Assembly: GCA_033807775.1 (NCBI GenBank) | Contig: CM066317.1 | Coordinates: forward strand, 10,437,870 to 10,501,869 | Source of the DNA: Saussurea involucrata | Taxonomy: Eukaryota > Streptophyta > Magnoliopsida > Asterales > Asteraceae | Direction of reading: 5' to 3' | Length of the DNA stretch: 64,000 bases | Made by a program: the position numbers and the translations under genes | The notes under the pieces: generated by a model | Seen by the model: only the letters and a program-made list of their open reading frames with translations | Database searches by the model: none | Told to the model about the DNA's origin: nothing | Shown: piece after piece, positions 10,911-21,334 of the stretch | Numbering within the stretch: position 1 is the stretch's first letter | Layout of the letters: the number at the start of each line of letters is the position of its first letter

Positions 10911-11147
10911 GGGGTTAAATCATGTGAGAACCAAAAAAACATTGAGAATCGTGAGAAACCGATCTAAGCCATAATTTGGTTTTGATCTCATGCATGGTTA
11001 TAATTAAAATTTTGATCCCATGGTTATAATTAAAAGATTGAGAACCGTGAGAACCAATCCAAGCCGTAATAGATTAAATCAATTAATGGTTTAGATCGGT
11101 TTTCATGGTTCTCAACCTATTTTTGGTTCTCATTTGATTATCTTCCT
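10911..11147. mobile_element. Small fold-back MITE flanked by (TA)n
   Basis: The left end reads 'atcatgtgagaaccaaaa' and the right end carries its imperfect complement 'ttttggttctcatttgat'. Inner words such as 'ttgagaaccgtgagaacc' also pair across the element. Both edges sit in TATATA tracts, so the insertion target was probably TA. About 237 bp with no coding capacity. Confidence 0.65.
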
Positions 11148-12150
11148 ATATATATATATGAATATATGGTCATACCATTTATAACATGATCATTCATTAT
11201 CTTAAAATCATACATATTTAATTTAATTATGGCTTTAGTTGTACTTGTACTTACAGGTACACAAATTTCATTTGTTTTTGTTTGATTCACTTTATGTCAT
11301 AGTTGTATTTTTTTGTTTCGTTGGTCGGCGGTTTGTGTCATTATACAGGTTTGGGAAATGTTTAATTTACATCAGTTATGTTGTTGAAATTTTCAAAAAA
11401 AATACTTGGTATTTTGTCATGCATTATTTGTGATACGGAATATTAAAATCTTTTGTCCTTTTTACAGTTAAAAACCATTGTTATGTTAAAGGAAACTTAG
11501 TAGCAATTAAACTCCAAACTCATAATATGTTACTTAGACCACATTTGGTTTTGTGTAAAACATAATTTGGATGTGTTACTTGTTCACAAACTAAACAATC
11601 TAGGAAACCCAATATCTTATTACTCTTGCATTCCATAACTTTGACCAAAATACTTTTCATTTTCTTATAGTATACACGTCTTTATGATTTTGTCATAAAC
11701 ATGCATAATTTATTATTTTTCTTCTATGTAAATTTGGATTGTTTCCGTGATTAGAAAAAAATAAGTATCTAAAAACATAAATTTAAAATGGTAGTTTTGT
11801 AGTTGTTGATATTTAACATGTAATTGTTGGACTACCTTTTTTTCTTGAATTACGTAAAACAAGTATTGTAATTTTATTGAAGTTGGACAAAAAGATCTGA
11901 ACGAATACTCAGAGCGGCCTGAAACAGTCTTGATCGGCTAAATACCAAACCGGTCGAAAACCAGGCTAGGCTTTGTGGCGAACCGGACCAGACCACATTG
12001 GTTCGAGTCCTAGTTCTTTTTCTTTTGATATTTTGTCGACCAAAATTAAGTTATAAACATTAAAGTTATTTACCAAAAACAAAAAAAGTTGAAACATTGG
12101 TTTGTTTAGAAACAAAATGTATCCAAAATGATATATCAACCCGAGGCTTG
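11148..12150. other. AT-rich DNA with one CCGG-rich patch
   Basis: No gene recognised. 11900-12010 contains several ccggtc/gaccgg words like those at 4926-5510, probably a remnant of the same repeat family. Confidence 0.35.
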
Positions 12151-12179
12151 GACCGACTCGTTTTTTTATCGGTTTGTGC

Positions 12180-14612
12180 TACCATTAATACATATGACAT
12201 ACAATGACGTAAATTTCTGAACCATTATCGTATCATGACATACGACATAAAATCCTCAACCGTCACCGTATCATGACAAACGGTGAGGAAAATTTCTCAG
12301 AACCGTCACCAAATCATAACATCTGGTGATGTAACTTTATTAAAACCGTCACTATAAAATAACACACGGTGACACTTATCATTCAAAAATGTCACCATAA
12401 CATTACATACCGAGAGGTTTATCATTCAACACCTCAACTGTAATATGAAATACAATGATGTTTATTTTTGGAAAACCATCACCGAACATGTCATACGGTG
12501 ACATTTAAAAAAAAATTAACCATAGTATGACATACAATGACGTTTATTATTCAAAAATCTTCATCTTAACATGATATATAGTGACGTTTATTATTAAAAA
12601 AAGTCACCATAGCATGACATACGGTGAGTAAATTTTTCTCAAAACCGTCACCATAACATTACATACGGTGACGTGTATCAATCAAAATTGTCAGGTAACA
12701 TTGCATACTGTGACGTTTATCCTTCCACACCGTCACCGTAGTACGACAGATAGTGACGTTTATTTTTTAAAACGTCACAGTAATATGACATACAATGACA
12801 TTTATTATTCAAAATTATCACATTAGCATAACATATAGTGACATTTATTATTCATAAACATCACCATAACAAAACATATGGTGACATAAATTTATCAAAA
12901 CCGTCTCTGCATCAGGATATATGGTGACGTAACTTTACCAAAACCGTCACTATAAAAGGACATATGGTGACGTTCATCATCCAAAATTGTCACTTTAACA
13001 TTACATATTGTGACGTTTGACATTCAACACCGTTACCGTAACATGATATACGATAACATTAAGATTTCAAAACTGTCACTATAACATGACATAGGGGGAC
13101 GTTTATTTTTTTAAACCGTCACCATAAGATGACATACGGTGACGATCATTATTTAAAATCATCATTTTAGCATAACATACATCGACGTTTATTATTTGAA
13201 AATGTCACCAAACGTCACCATAGCATGACTAATGGAGTAATGGTGACTTTTTTTTTCTCTCAAACCCGTCACTATAGCATAACATACGATAATATTTATG
13301 TTTGAAAACCGTCACCATAGCATAAGGTACGGTGACATTTATTTTTCTAAACTGTCACTGTAGCATGACACTAGGTGACATATTTTTTGAAACCGTCACT
13401 GTAGCATGACATGATATGACGTTTATTTTTCAAAATCGTCACCGTAACATGACATACGATGACGTTTATTGTTCAAAATTGTCACCGTAGCATGATGTAT
13501 GTTGACGTTTATTATTTAAAATTAGGGAAATTAATTAAAATGCCACAAGTTTGAAAGGGACTTACCAAAATACCCCAAAAAATTAATTTCTTACCAAAAT
13601 GCCATTTTTCCCCGCGATAAGAGTCCGCGATCGCGGGCAGGGACCAATTGTGAAATTTTTTGCAAGATATATTTACACTTTCAGTCCCTGGCCCCCGCGA
13701 TCGAGGCCCGCGATGGCTCTATCGAGGCCCGCGATGGCCCGCTATGGGGACTGAAAGTGTAAATAATCTTGCAAAATTTTACACTTTCAGTCCCTGCCCG
13801 CTATAGAGGGCTCCCTCCGCGGAAAAAAATGGCATTTTGGTAAACTTTTCATTTTTTTGGGTATTTTGGTAACTCACTTTCAAACTTGTGGCATTTTAAT
13901 TAATTTCCCTTAAAATTATCAACATAGCATTACACATGGTCACGTTTATTATACAAAATCATCATCCTAGCATGACTTACGTGGACGTTTATTATTTGAA
14001 CCGTCACCATAGCATGATATATGATAACATTTATTGTACAAAACCGTCAATGTTGTGACATAATTGTTTTAAAACCGTCACCATAACATGACATATGGTG
14101 ACATTTATTTTCCAAAACCATTACAAAAAAATGACATATGGTAACGTACTCAAAACCGTCACTGTAACATGACATATGGTGACGTAAATTATTCAAAACC
14201 GTCAATGTAGCTTGAGATATGGTGATGTAAATATTTTAATACCGTTACTATAGCATGACGTATGGTGACGTAAATTTTTCAAAAACCCTTGCCATACACT
14301 AACTTTTGGTGACGTAAATTTTGCAAAATCGTTGCCATAGAACTTGATGACTTTTGGAAACGGTTTTCAAATAAACATTACTATATATATTTTAGTTTTG
14401 GTGACGGGTTTTTAAAAGCTTTACGACATAAAGCAACGACTTTGACAAAAACCGTTACTAAAAGGTCTTACATGGCAACGGTTTTTTAAAACCATCAGAA
14501 CATAAAGCAACGGTTTTTCAAAATCGTCCTAAACCGTTACCTTAGGGGACCTTTTATTAACGTTTTTATCTAAAACGTTGCTTTATGTTTCTAGGGTTTT
14601 TGTAATAGTAAC
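12180..14612. repeat. Long degenerate tandem array, CACTA subterminal-repeat type
   Basis: A unit of about 45 bp built from 'accgtcaccatagcatgac' and 'atacggtgacgtttatt' recurs several dozen times with heavy substitution. Toward 14380-14610 the unit shifts to 'aaaaccgttac' words. Short motifs repeated in this way next to a CACTA terminus (found at 22612, beyond the nested Copia insertion) fit the subterminal binding-site arrays of En/Spm elements. I could not find the matching left CACTA terminus, so the element is probably truncated or longer than recognised. A MULE-type MITE interrupts the array at 13525-13909. Confidence 0.75.
13525..13909. mobile_element. 385-bp non-autonomous MULE inside the array
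   Basis: The ends are gggaaattaattaaaatg and its exact complement, flanked by the 9-bp duplication ttaaaatta at 13516-13524 and 13910-13918. The outermost 17 bp match the autonomous MULE at 5780-10763, then the sequence diverges. The interior has the same GC-rich 'gcccgcgatggcccgc' style. There is no coding capacity, so it would depend on a transposase such as the one encoded at 7625-10199. Confidence 0.93.
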
Positions 14613-14980
14613 GTTTTTGTTGGTGCAAGTGTACCACATCTCTATATATTTTATATATTTATTTTGATGATTACAAACACACCGTATTATTGTTTTTCTA
14701 ACAATTTTATCCAAGTGTGCAGTTAATTGAACAACATGAAGATTTTATCTGAAGAGTCCAAGACTGGTGTTTACGTCATCATATATCTCATAATAATAAA
14801 CACCCTAAAATAATATACCACTTGGATATTTCAAAAACCTAACCCAACACTATTTTTAAATTAAACTAAATCCTTGATTTAAATTAATTTAAGAATGTTG
14901 ACTCTTTTGGAATAAGGGAAAAAGAATTCAGTTGCCTTTTTAAGCTATGGTCGCTCCTGACACTGAGACACCTTTTTCAG

Positions 14981-15210
14981 GCGGTATACCGCGTGGTGCT
15001 CGGCGGTATACCGCGGCTCTGTTACGTGTGGCAGGTTCTTGCAGGTTGACCTTCCTGCTGTCAGCTTTTTTTCAGGCGGTATACCGCGTGGTGTATGGCG
15101 GTATACCGCGGCTCTGCTACACGTGTTGCAGGTTGCTTTTGCAGGTTGACTTCTTTATGTCAGCACCTTTTTCTGGGCGGTATACCGCGCCCATATAGGC
15201 GGTATACCGC
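14981..15210. promoter_or_regulatory. Six 12-bp palindromes in U3, as three 22-bp-spaced pairs
   Basis: The perfect palindrome gcggtataccgc starts at 14981, 15003, 15076, 15098, 15177 and 15199. Within each pair the spacing is exactly 22 bp, about two helical turns, and pairs are 95 and 101 bp apart. The last copy ends 29 bp before the TATA box at 15240. This arrangement looks like an enhancer of dimer-binding sites controlling element transcription. The same six sites are at 21698-21927 in the 3' LTR. Confidence 0.85.
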
Positions 15211-15239
15211 GGCACCCTCTCGACCGTTGCTGCTCCAAG

Positions 15240-15247
15240 TATATATA
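15240..15247 (+). promoter_or_regulatory. TATA box of the Copia U3/R boundary
   Basis: tatatata lies directly downstream of the palindrome cluster. Transcription would be expected to start about 30 bp further on, near 15275. Confidence 0.6.
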
Positions 15248-15768
15248 CATGCAGCTTCTCAACTCCATGTAATACAAGAATTGAAAAATCTATCTCTTGG
15301 AGAAACTACCAGCTACACCCATCACTTATTCAATATATTTTTTGAGTGATCAAACCCTCAAAGATCCAAGTGTTATACTTATACAAGAGTGATTAATATT
15401 GTGAGATATATTCTCTTGTAAGTATTTGAATAGTGTGAGTGATTCACGTTCTCGAGCAAAAGCAAGAGATTTTATTATCATTGTATCAAGGTTTGTGTTC
15501 TACCATAAAGAACACTTATAGTGAATCAGTGTGTCGAGAAGTGTCTCGGCAAGTGGACTAGCCAGCCAGTTGGTGGTGAACCACTTTAAATCTCGGTGTC
15601 GGTATCAATATTCTCTACCCTTATCTCTTTATATTCCCGTTGTGCACTTAATTTTATTTATATATTTGTTGTGCATGCAATATTTGTTGTTGATTTTGAT
15701 AAGAGAATTTTTATTTGTGAAATATTTTTAAATACAACCTTTACCCCCCCTAAGGTTGTCCTAACAAT

Positions 15769-15780
15769 TGGTATCAGAGC
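15769..15780 (+). other. Primer-binding site (initiator tRNA-Met)
   Basis: tggtatcagagc begins 3 bp after the LTR end and is the standard Copia PBS complementary to the 3' end of initiator methionine tRNA. Confidence 0.93.
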
Positions 15781-15839
15781 GGGTTGCAAGTTTCTTTAAA
15801 AATATTTGTGCTTTTTAAAAACTTGTTCTTGTATTTTAA

Positions 15840-17894
15840 ATGGCAACCTCTGAGGGAATTATTTCTACAAAGATTCCGCAAATTGACACCGAAAATTTTG
15901 GTCTTTGGGCAAATCTTTTTGAATGCTACGTTCGTGGCAAAAGTCGAAAAATTTGGGACATTATTAAAAATGGAGATTATAAACCCACCAAAACCAAAGA
16001 TGGAGTAATTAGTGAAAAACCAGTAGCGGAATGGTCCGCCGCTGAGGATGCTTGGGTTTGCTTAAATTTTGAAGCTAAAAATATTCTTTTTTCGGCACTT
16101 ACTAAAGATGAGATTGAACGTGTTTATTCTTGTGAAACTGCTCACGATATTTGGGAAAATCTAAATAATACTCATAGAGGAAATTCTCAAGTCAAAAGCT
16201 CAAAAATAAATATTCTTGTACATGATTATGAAATGTTTGAGATGTTAAAAGATGAGTCAATCGACTCAATGTTTAAACGTTTTAACCTTATCATGGTGAG
16301 CTTGAAAGGTCTTGGTAGAACATATCCTAACGAAGATTACGTGCGAAAAATTCTTCGAGCGCTTCCTCCGGAGTGGATGCCGAAAATCACATCCTTGGAA
16401 GACTCCCGTGACCTCTCAATGATGAAATTAGATGATCTCATTGGAAATCTCAAAGTGCATGAAATTGCACTAAAAAGGAACAAAGATCGGGAGCATGATA
16501 AAAAGAAATCTTTGGCGCTTAAAGCTTCAACTTCAAGTGACGAGAAGGAGAAGAAGAAAAAGAAGGAGAAAGCTAGCTCCTCAAAGGATCAACCCGAACA
16601 TCTTGACGATGTAGCCATGTTGGTAAGAAATTTTTCTAAACTTTTAGCTAACAAAAAGTTTTCAAGAAATGATAGGTTTCAAAGAAAAGGAGATTATCGC
16701 CGTGGTGGAGAAAACCGAAGCCGAAAGTTCCATAAACGGAACGACAAAATAAATAAAAATGGCGAATCAAGTGATGATGAAGAAGCCAAGAAAAAGAAGG
16801 GCTTTTGCTACTCATGTGGAGACAAGGATCACTATGCCAACGAGTGTCCAAAAAGAAATAAACCTAAAATCAAGAAGGAGAAAGCCTTCGTTGGAGGCGC
16901 GTGGAGCGCAAGTGAAGATGAAAATGAGTATGAAGCCATTTGTCTCATGGCGGAAAGCGACGATGAGGTAAACTCGTGTTACTCAAATTACTCTAGCGAT
17001 GATGAATGTAATGATGATGATGATCTTGATATGTTAAATGATGCCTTTCAAAAAATGGTTATGCTTACAAATAATTATAAAGATGAGAACGCAAAATTAA
17101 AGGAAGAATTATTATTAAGTAAAAAGGAAATTCATGATAGCAAACAAAAAATTGCATGCGATAATGAAAAAATCATAAATTTAGAAAATAAATTAAGTGA
17201 AAGATATGTTTGCAATTCTTGTGACATTTTAAATAAAGAAATTGCATGCCTTGAGAAAAGAATAGTTGAAAATGATTTATGTGCTAATTGTGATGTGCTT
17301 AAAAAGGAAAATGCATGTTTAAAAGAAAAATGTGATAAACATGAAAAAGATAATTTGTTAGCACATGCCTTTCAAAGTAGCAATGAGAAAGTGCTTAAAA
17401 TGTTAAATATGTCAAATAGCACTAATTGTAGAAAAGGCGTTGGTTCCGATACGTGTAAAGATAAGTGCTTATGTATGCCTATCAAAAGATATTTTGAACC
17501 ACCTAAAAATGTTGAAATGAGAAAACCGTATGTGCAAAAATCCTCATATATGTCCAACATAAATAATGTGAATTATAAGTCTAGGAAATCTTATGCATGC
17601 ATGTATAATAGTAAATTTTCTAGACCAAAAAATAGTGTGAATATGCATGCTCCTTTTTACGTCTTTGATAAATATGATCGTAAAATTAAAATGGTACCAA
17701 AGTGGATTCCTAAAGGCTCCTTTAGTGTTGATAATCCCGGTGGCATGCGTTTATGGTTTTATTTTTTTTTGTATATATATATTATATACATATATATATA
17801 TTCTGTGTTTGAAAACTATGAATCAACTCCGAATAGGCTCACCTATTTGGATACGGTGTCTAGGAAAGATAAAGGCGAATTCTTCGAATTCTAA
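15840..17894 (+). CDS. Copia Gag, with an extended coiled C-terminal region
   Basis: The frame starts MATSEGIISTKIPQ 74 bp after the LTR. It contains a UBN2-type Gag core (about residues 1-220), a Lys/Glu-rich linker, and a CCHC zinc knuckle (CYSCGDKDHYANEC, from about residue 323). An acidic stretch and a long Lys/Glu coiled region follow to about residue 640. Gag forms the particle and binds the element's RNA. The final 45 codons run into a TA-rich tract (17755-17810) and are unlikely to be real Gag: the usual transition to protease is missing, and the frame stops at 17894, more than 200 bp before the protease motif. At 684 codons it is long for Copia Gag but in the range of SIRE/Maximus-type elements. 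Confidence 0.85.
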   Translation: MATSEGIISTKIPQIDTENFGLWANLFECYVRGKSRKIWDIIKNGDYKPTKTKDGVISEKPVAEWSAAEDAWVCLNFEAKNILFSALTKDEIERVYSCETAHDIWENLNNTHRGNSQVKSSKINILVHDYEMFEMLKDESIDSMFKRFNLIMVSLKGLGRTYPNEDYVRKILRALPPEWMPKITSLEDSRDLSMMKLDDLIGNLKVHEIALKRNKDREHDKKKSLALKASTSSDEKEKKKKKEKASSSKDQPEHLDDVAMLVRNFSKLLANKKFSRNDRFQRKGDYRRGGENRSRKFHKRNDKINKNGESSDDEEAKKKKGFCYSCGDKDHYANECPKRNKPKIKKEKAFVGGAWSASEDENEYEAICLMAESDDEVNSCYSNYSSDDECNDDDDLDMLNDAFQKMVMLTNNYKDENAKLKEELLLSKKEIHDSKQKIACDNEKIINLENKLSERYVCNSCDILNKEIACLEKRIVENDLCANCDVLKKENACLKEKCDKHEKDNLLAHAFQSSNEKVLKMLNMSNSTNCRKGVGSDTCKDKCLCMPIKRYFEPPKNVEMRKPYVQKSSYMSNINNVNYKSRKSYACMYNSKFSRPKNSVNMHAPFYVFDKYDRKIKMVPKWIPKGSFSVDNPGGMRLWFYFFLYIYIIYIYIYSVFENYESTPNRLTYLDTVSRKDKGEFFEF

Positions 17895-18060
17895 TGAGGT
17901 CGGTTTTTAAAGTGCCTTCGCGCTTACCACCCTCACCGTCTTTCCTGGTCGCTTCCAAGTAGAGCTACCGAAAAGGGTTGAGTAAATAATTTTCTTGTCT
18001 GTATATTTTTTGTGAAAATATATTTATTATTATATGTGGTTTTCTATGCTAACTTTCAAA
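17748..18060 (+). other. Non-coding stretch between Gag and protease
   Basis: About 300 bp with no conserved Copia protein separate the Gag frame (ending in DNPG sense) from the expected 'GP..W' junction peptide near 18060. The segment can be read as starting with gtggcatgc and ending with ttcaaag after a tgctaac motif, so it resembles a GT-AG intron, but joining those ends does not by itself restore an open frame to the protease. It may be an intron, an insertion or decay. Confidence 0.35.
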
Positions 18061-18121
18061 GGACCCATAAGATGTGGGGACCATAAAAGTTGTACTTTAA
18101 ATGTTGTAGATAAATCTTGAT

Positions 18122-18352
18122 ATGGATTGGATTCTTGATAGTGGATGCACACGTCACATGACCGGAAACCATAATCTTTTTTCATCATATGAGTCATGTG
18201 ATGGTGGACTAGTAATTTTTGGAGGAAACTCCAAAGGAAAGGTAATTGGGAAAGGTACAATTTCTTGCAACAATGTTACATTTTTAGATGTTACGCATGT
18301 TGATAATTTGAAATTTAACTTGCTAAGTGTTCGTCAACTGTGCAAATGGTAT
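18122..18352 (+). pseudogene. Copia protease region, frameshifted from Gag and pol
   Basis: The frame reads MDWILDSGCTRHMTG, the Copia aspartic protease active site (DSG). It continues to LLSVRQLC, after which the frame changes: integrase continues in another frame from about 18350. A small indel near 18345-18352 (two bases short or one extra) therefore separates protease from the rest of pol. Protease normally cleaves Gag-Pol in the particle. Confidence 0.8.
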
Positions 18353-21170
18353 AATTGTTGTTTTTGAAGAAGACTCTTGCAAAATTCTGAAAAATGGTAA
18401 AGTTCTTTTGAATGGGGTTATAAAAGGAAATCTTTATGTTTGTAAAACTGATGTAAATAAAAATGTTTGTTTATCTTCCGTATATGATAATTCGACCTTG
18501 TGGCATAGACGTTTAGGTCACGCTAACCTTAGATTAATTCAAAATTTGAAAAATAAGGAGCTTGTGAGTAACCTTCCAAAATTAAAATTTGATAATCATT
18601 TTTGTGATGCATGTCGTGTCGGCAAACAAACTCATGTCTCTCATAAATCAAAAAATGTGATTTCAACTAAAAGAGTTTTAGAACTTTTACACATGGATCT
18701 TTTTGGCCCTATGGCCATTCAAAATTTTGGAGGAAATTATTACACTCTAGTAATTGTAGATGATTTTTCCCGATATACGTGGACTTTATTTTTAAAACAT
18801 AAAAATGAAGCTTTTGAAAAATTTAAGATTTTGGGAAAACGAATTCAAAACCAACAAGGTTGCACGATTGTTTCGATTCGTACGGACCATGGACGCGAAT
18901 TCGATAATGAAACTCAATTTGGTGCGTTTTGCGACAAAAATGGTATAACGCACAATTTTTCTGCTCCTCGCACTCCTCAATCTAATGGGGTTGTGGAGAG
19001 GAAAAATAGAACCCTACAAGAAATGAGTAGGACTATGCTCAATGAACATCAAGTTCCCCAAAAGTTTTGGTGTGATGCCGTAGCTACCGCGACCTATGTC
19101 CTCAATCGTGTGCTAATTAGGAGTATCCTAAATAAGACCCCTTATGAGATCCTACGTGGTAGAAAGCCTTCCTTAGCCCATCTTAAGGTATTTGGTTGTA
19201 AATGTTTTATTTTAGATACCAAATCTTATTTGACCAAATTTGACCCAAAAGCCTATGAGGGAGTATTCCTTGGTTATTCTTGGAATAGCAAAGCCTATAG
19301 AGTCCTTAATAAAGAGACCATGGTTGTAGAAGAATCCCTAAATGTAAGCTTTGATGAAAGTCCTCCTAAACCTAGTGCACCCTTAGTAAATGATAATGGT
19401 TGTGAAGGAGATGCATTAGCCCAACATCTTAGAACCTTGGACTTAGGAACCCAATCTCTTACAAACAATGTAGAATCTAGTGATGCCCCTCCATGTTATG
19501 TTCCACAAGGAGTAGATGATCCTAACCTTAGAACATCTAGAGGCCATCCCGTAGATCAAATCATAGGTGACCTAAACCAAAGAACGACTAGATCACAAAT
19601 CCATACCCTTTGTGCCTTTCACGCCTTTATCTCAGCCATAGAACCTAAAAACATAGAAGAAGCTTTAGGTGATGAGGATTGGATAATGGCCATGCAAGAA
19701 GAGTTAAACCAGTTTACTAGGAATGATGTGTGGGACTTAGTTCCTTGCCCTAGCGGTCAAACCATTATTGGCACACGATGGGTCTTTCGTAACAAGGTAG
19801 ACGAAAACGGTGAAGTCACCCGAAACAAGGCACGTTTAGTTGCCAAGGGGTACAATCAACAAGAAGGTATCGATTATGATGAAACCTTTGCACCAGTTGC
19901 AAGGTTAGAGTCTATTCGAATGCTTCTCGCTTTTGCGAATGCTAAAAATTTTAAATTATATCAAATGGATGTCAAAAGTGCTTTCCTAAATGGTTTTATA
20001 AATGAGGAGGTATATGTTTCCCAACCTCCCGGCTTTGAAAATTTTGAAAATCCGACGCATGTTTATAAATTAAAAAAGGCGCTTTATGGTTTAAAGCAAG
20101 CTCCGCGTGCGTGGTATGATAGATTAAAATCATTTTTAATTACAAGTGGTTATATTATGGGTAAAATAGATAATACTTTGTTTGTCAAATATGCTCAAAA
20201 TGATATTGTGGTTGTGCAAGTGTATGTTGATGATATTATCTTTGGTTCTACAAATGAAAATCTTTGTAATGAATTTGCTACAAAAATGACTAATGAATTT
20301 GAAATGAGCATGATGGGAGAATTAAAATTCTTCTTAGGATTGAAAATAAAACAAAGTGAAAATGGTACCTTTATAAGTCAATCAAAATACTGTAAAGACA
20401 TGCTGAAAAAGTTTAATTTTGAAAATGTCAAACCTGTTGAAACTCCGATGACCACCAATCTAAAATTATCTAGTGACGAAGAGGGAACCGATTTTAATGA
20501 AAAGATTTATCGTGGCATGATTGGTAGCTTATTGTATTTAACTGCTAGTAGACCTGATATCATGTATAGTGTGTGTTTATGTGCTCGCTTTCAATCTTCG
20601 CCTAAACAATCTCACTATGAAGCCGTCAAGCGTATTTTTAGATATCTTAGAGGGACTACGAATCTTGGACTATGGTATCCAAAACAACCCGAGCTAGAAG
20701 TAACATGCTTCACCGATTCCGATCTTGGTGGCTCGATGGTTGATCGAAAAAGCACTAGTGGAGTATGTGCCTTTATAGGTCTCTCGCTTGTGTCTTGGTT
20801 TTCCAAGAAACAACATTCCGTAGCCTTATCCACTACCGAAGCGGAATATGTAGCCGCCGCGAGAGCGTGTGCTCAAGTTCTATGGATGAAGCACACACTT
20901 ACCGACTTTGAGGTACGTCAATCCAAAATTCCAATTATGTGTGATAACTCAAGTGCCATAAACCTAAGTAAAAATCCCGTTTTACATTCTCGTACCAAAC
21001 ATATTGAGTTGCGACATCATTTTCTACGAGATAATGTTCAAAAAGGCCACATTGTGCTTGAAAAAGTTGATTCCGAAGACAACTTGGCCGATATTTTTAC
21101 TAAAGCCCTAAACAAAAAATCGTTCTTTAAATTAAGACTTGGTTTAGGCATGCTTGAGTATAACCCATGA
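18327..21170 (+). CDS. Copia integrase, reverse transcriptase and RNase H
   Basis: This 947-codon frame begins inside the protease-integrase junction, so its Met is not a natural start. It contains the integrase zinc-binding HHCC region (HRRLGH to CDAC, about residues 59-104), the integrase core (first catalytic Asp in LHMDLFGP, then RTDHGREF, then the Glu of [12 protein letters not shown]), reverse transcriptase with an intact YVDD box ([11 protein letters not shown]), and RNase H (TDSDLGG, then STTEAEYVA). It ends with ADIFTKAL just before the polypurine region. The order integrase before RT defines Copia. These enzymes copy the element RNA and insert the cDNA. No internal stop is present. 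Confidence 0.93.
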   Translation: MFVNCANGIIVVFEEDSCKILKNGKVLLNGVIKGNLYVCKTDVNKNVCLSSVYDNSTLWHRRLGHANLRLIQNLKNKELVSNLPKLKFDNHFCDACRVGKQTHVSHKSKNVISTKRVLELLHMDLFGPMAIQNFGGNYYTLVIVDDFSRYTWTLFLKHKNEAFEKFKILGKRIQNQQGCTIVSIRTDHGREFDNETQFGAFCDKNGITHNFSAPRTPQSNGVVERKNRTLQEMSRTMLNEHQVPQKFWCDAVATATYVLNRVLIRSILNKTPYEILRGRKPSLAHLKVFGCKCFILDTKSYLTKFDPKAYEGVFLGYSWNSKAYRVLNKETMVVEESLNVSFDESPPKPSAPLVNDNGCEGDALAQHLRTLDLGTQSLTNNVESSDAPPCYVPQGVDDPNLRTSRGHPVDQIIGDLNQRTTRSQIHTLCAFHAFISAIEPKNIEEALGDEDWIMAMQEELNQFTRNDVWDLVPCPSGQTIIGTRWVFRNKVDENGEVTRNKARLVAKGYNQQEGIDYDETFAPVARLESIRMLLAFANAKNFKLYQMDVKSAFLNGFINEEVYVSQPPGFENFENPTHVYKLKKALYGLKQAPRAWYDRLKSFLITSGYIMGKIDNTLFVKYAQNDIVVVQVYVDDIIFGSTNENLCNEFATKMTNEFEMSMMGELKFFLGLKIKQSENGTFISQSKYCKDMLKKFNFENVKPVETPMTTNLKLSSDEEGTDFNEKIYRGMIGSLLYLTASRPDIMYSVCLCARFQSSPKQSHYEAVKRIFRYLRGTTNLGLWYPKQPELEVTCFTDSDLGGSMVDRKSTSGVCAFIGLSLVSWFSKKQHSVALSTTEAEYVAAARACAQVLWMKHTLTDFEVRQSKIPIMCDNSSAINLSKNPVLHSRTKHIELRHHFLRDNVQKGHIVLEKVDSEDNLADIFTKALNKKSFFKLRLGLGMLEYNP

Positions 21171-21334
21171 GATAATGCTACTCTCAATTATATGCATATT
21201 TTGAGGGGGAGCATCTCTCGAGGGGGAGCATAGCGTCTTTCTTAACCCTTTTTTGCTTCGACAAAAGGGGGAGAGAAACCGAGTATGCTCTCGTGTTTAG
21301 CGGTTGTGTTTGTCATCATCAAAAAGGGGGAGAT
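21171..21334 (+). other. Multiple polypurine tracts before the 3' LTR
   Basis: Several gaggggga-type tracts occur at 21210-21330 (for example 'tgagggggagcatctc'). The one adjoining the LTR, aaaaagggggagat at 21321-21334, is the likely plus-strand primer. Repeated polypurine tracts are a feature of SIRE/Maximus-type Copia elements. Confidence 0.8.

Larger units (their letters stand above)
14618..15766 (+). repeat. 5' LTR of the young Copia element
   Basis: Starts tgttggtgcaagtgtacc and ends ggttgtcctaaca. U3 contains six copies of gcggtataccgc upstream of a TATA box at 15240-15247. Small ORFs in the LTR (for example 14947-15198) also occur in the 3' LTR and are not genes. Confidence 0.96.

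Noticed and set aside
12180..14612. CRISPR-like array
   Set aside because: Units are degenerate and without unique spacers of constant length, and the DNA is a plant nuclear genome; it is a transposon-type repeat array.
15769..15780. tRNA-Met-like sequence
   Set aside because: It is the primer-binding site of a retrotransposon, not a tRNA gene; the same holds at 39486 and 57464.
14947..15799. Small frames repeated identically at 21664-22495
   Set aside because: They lie within the two LTRs of one element and contain the palindrome cluster; not host genes.
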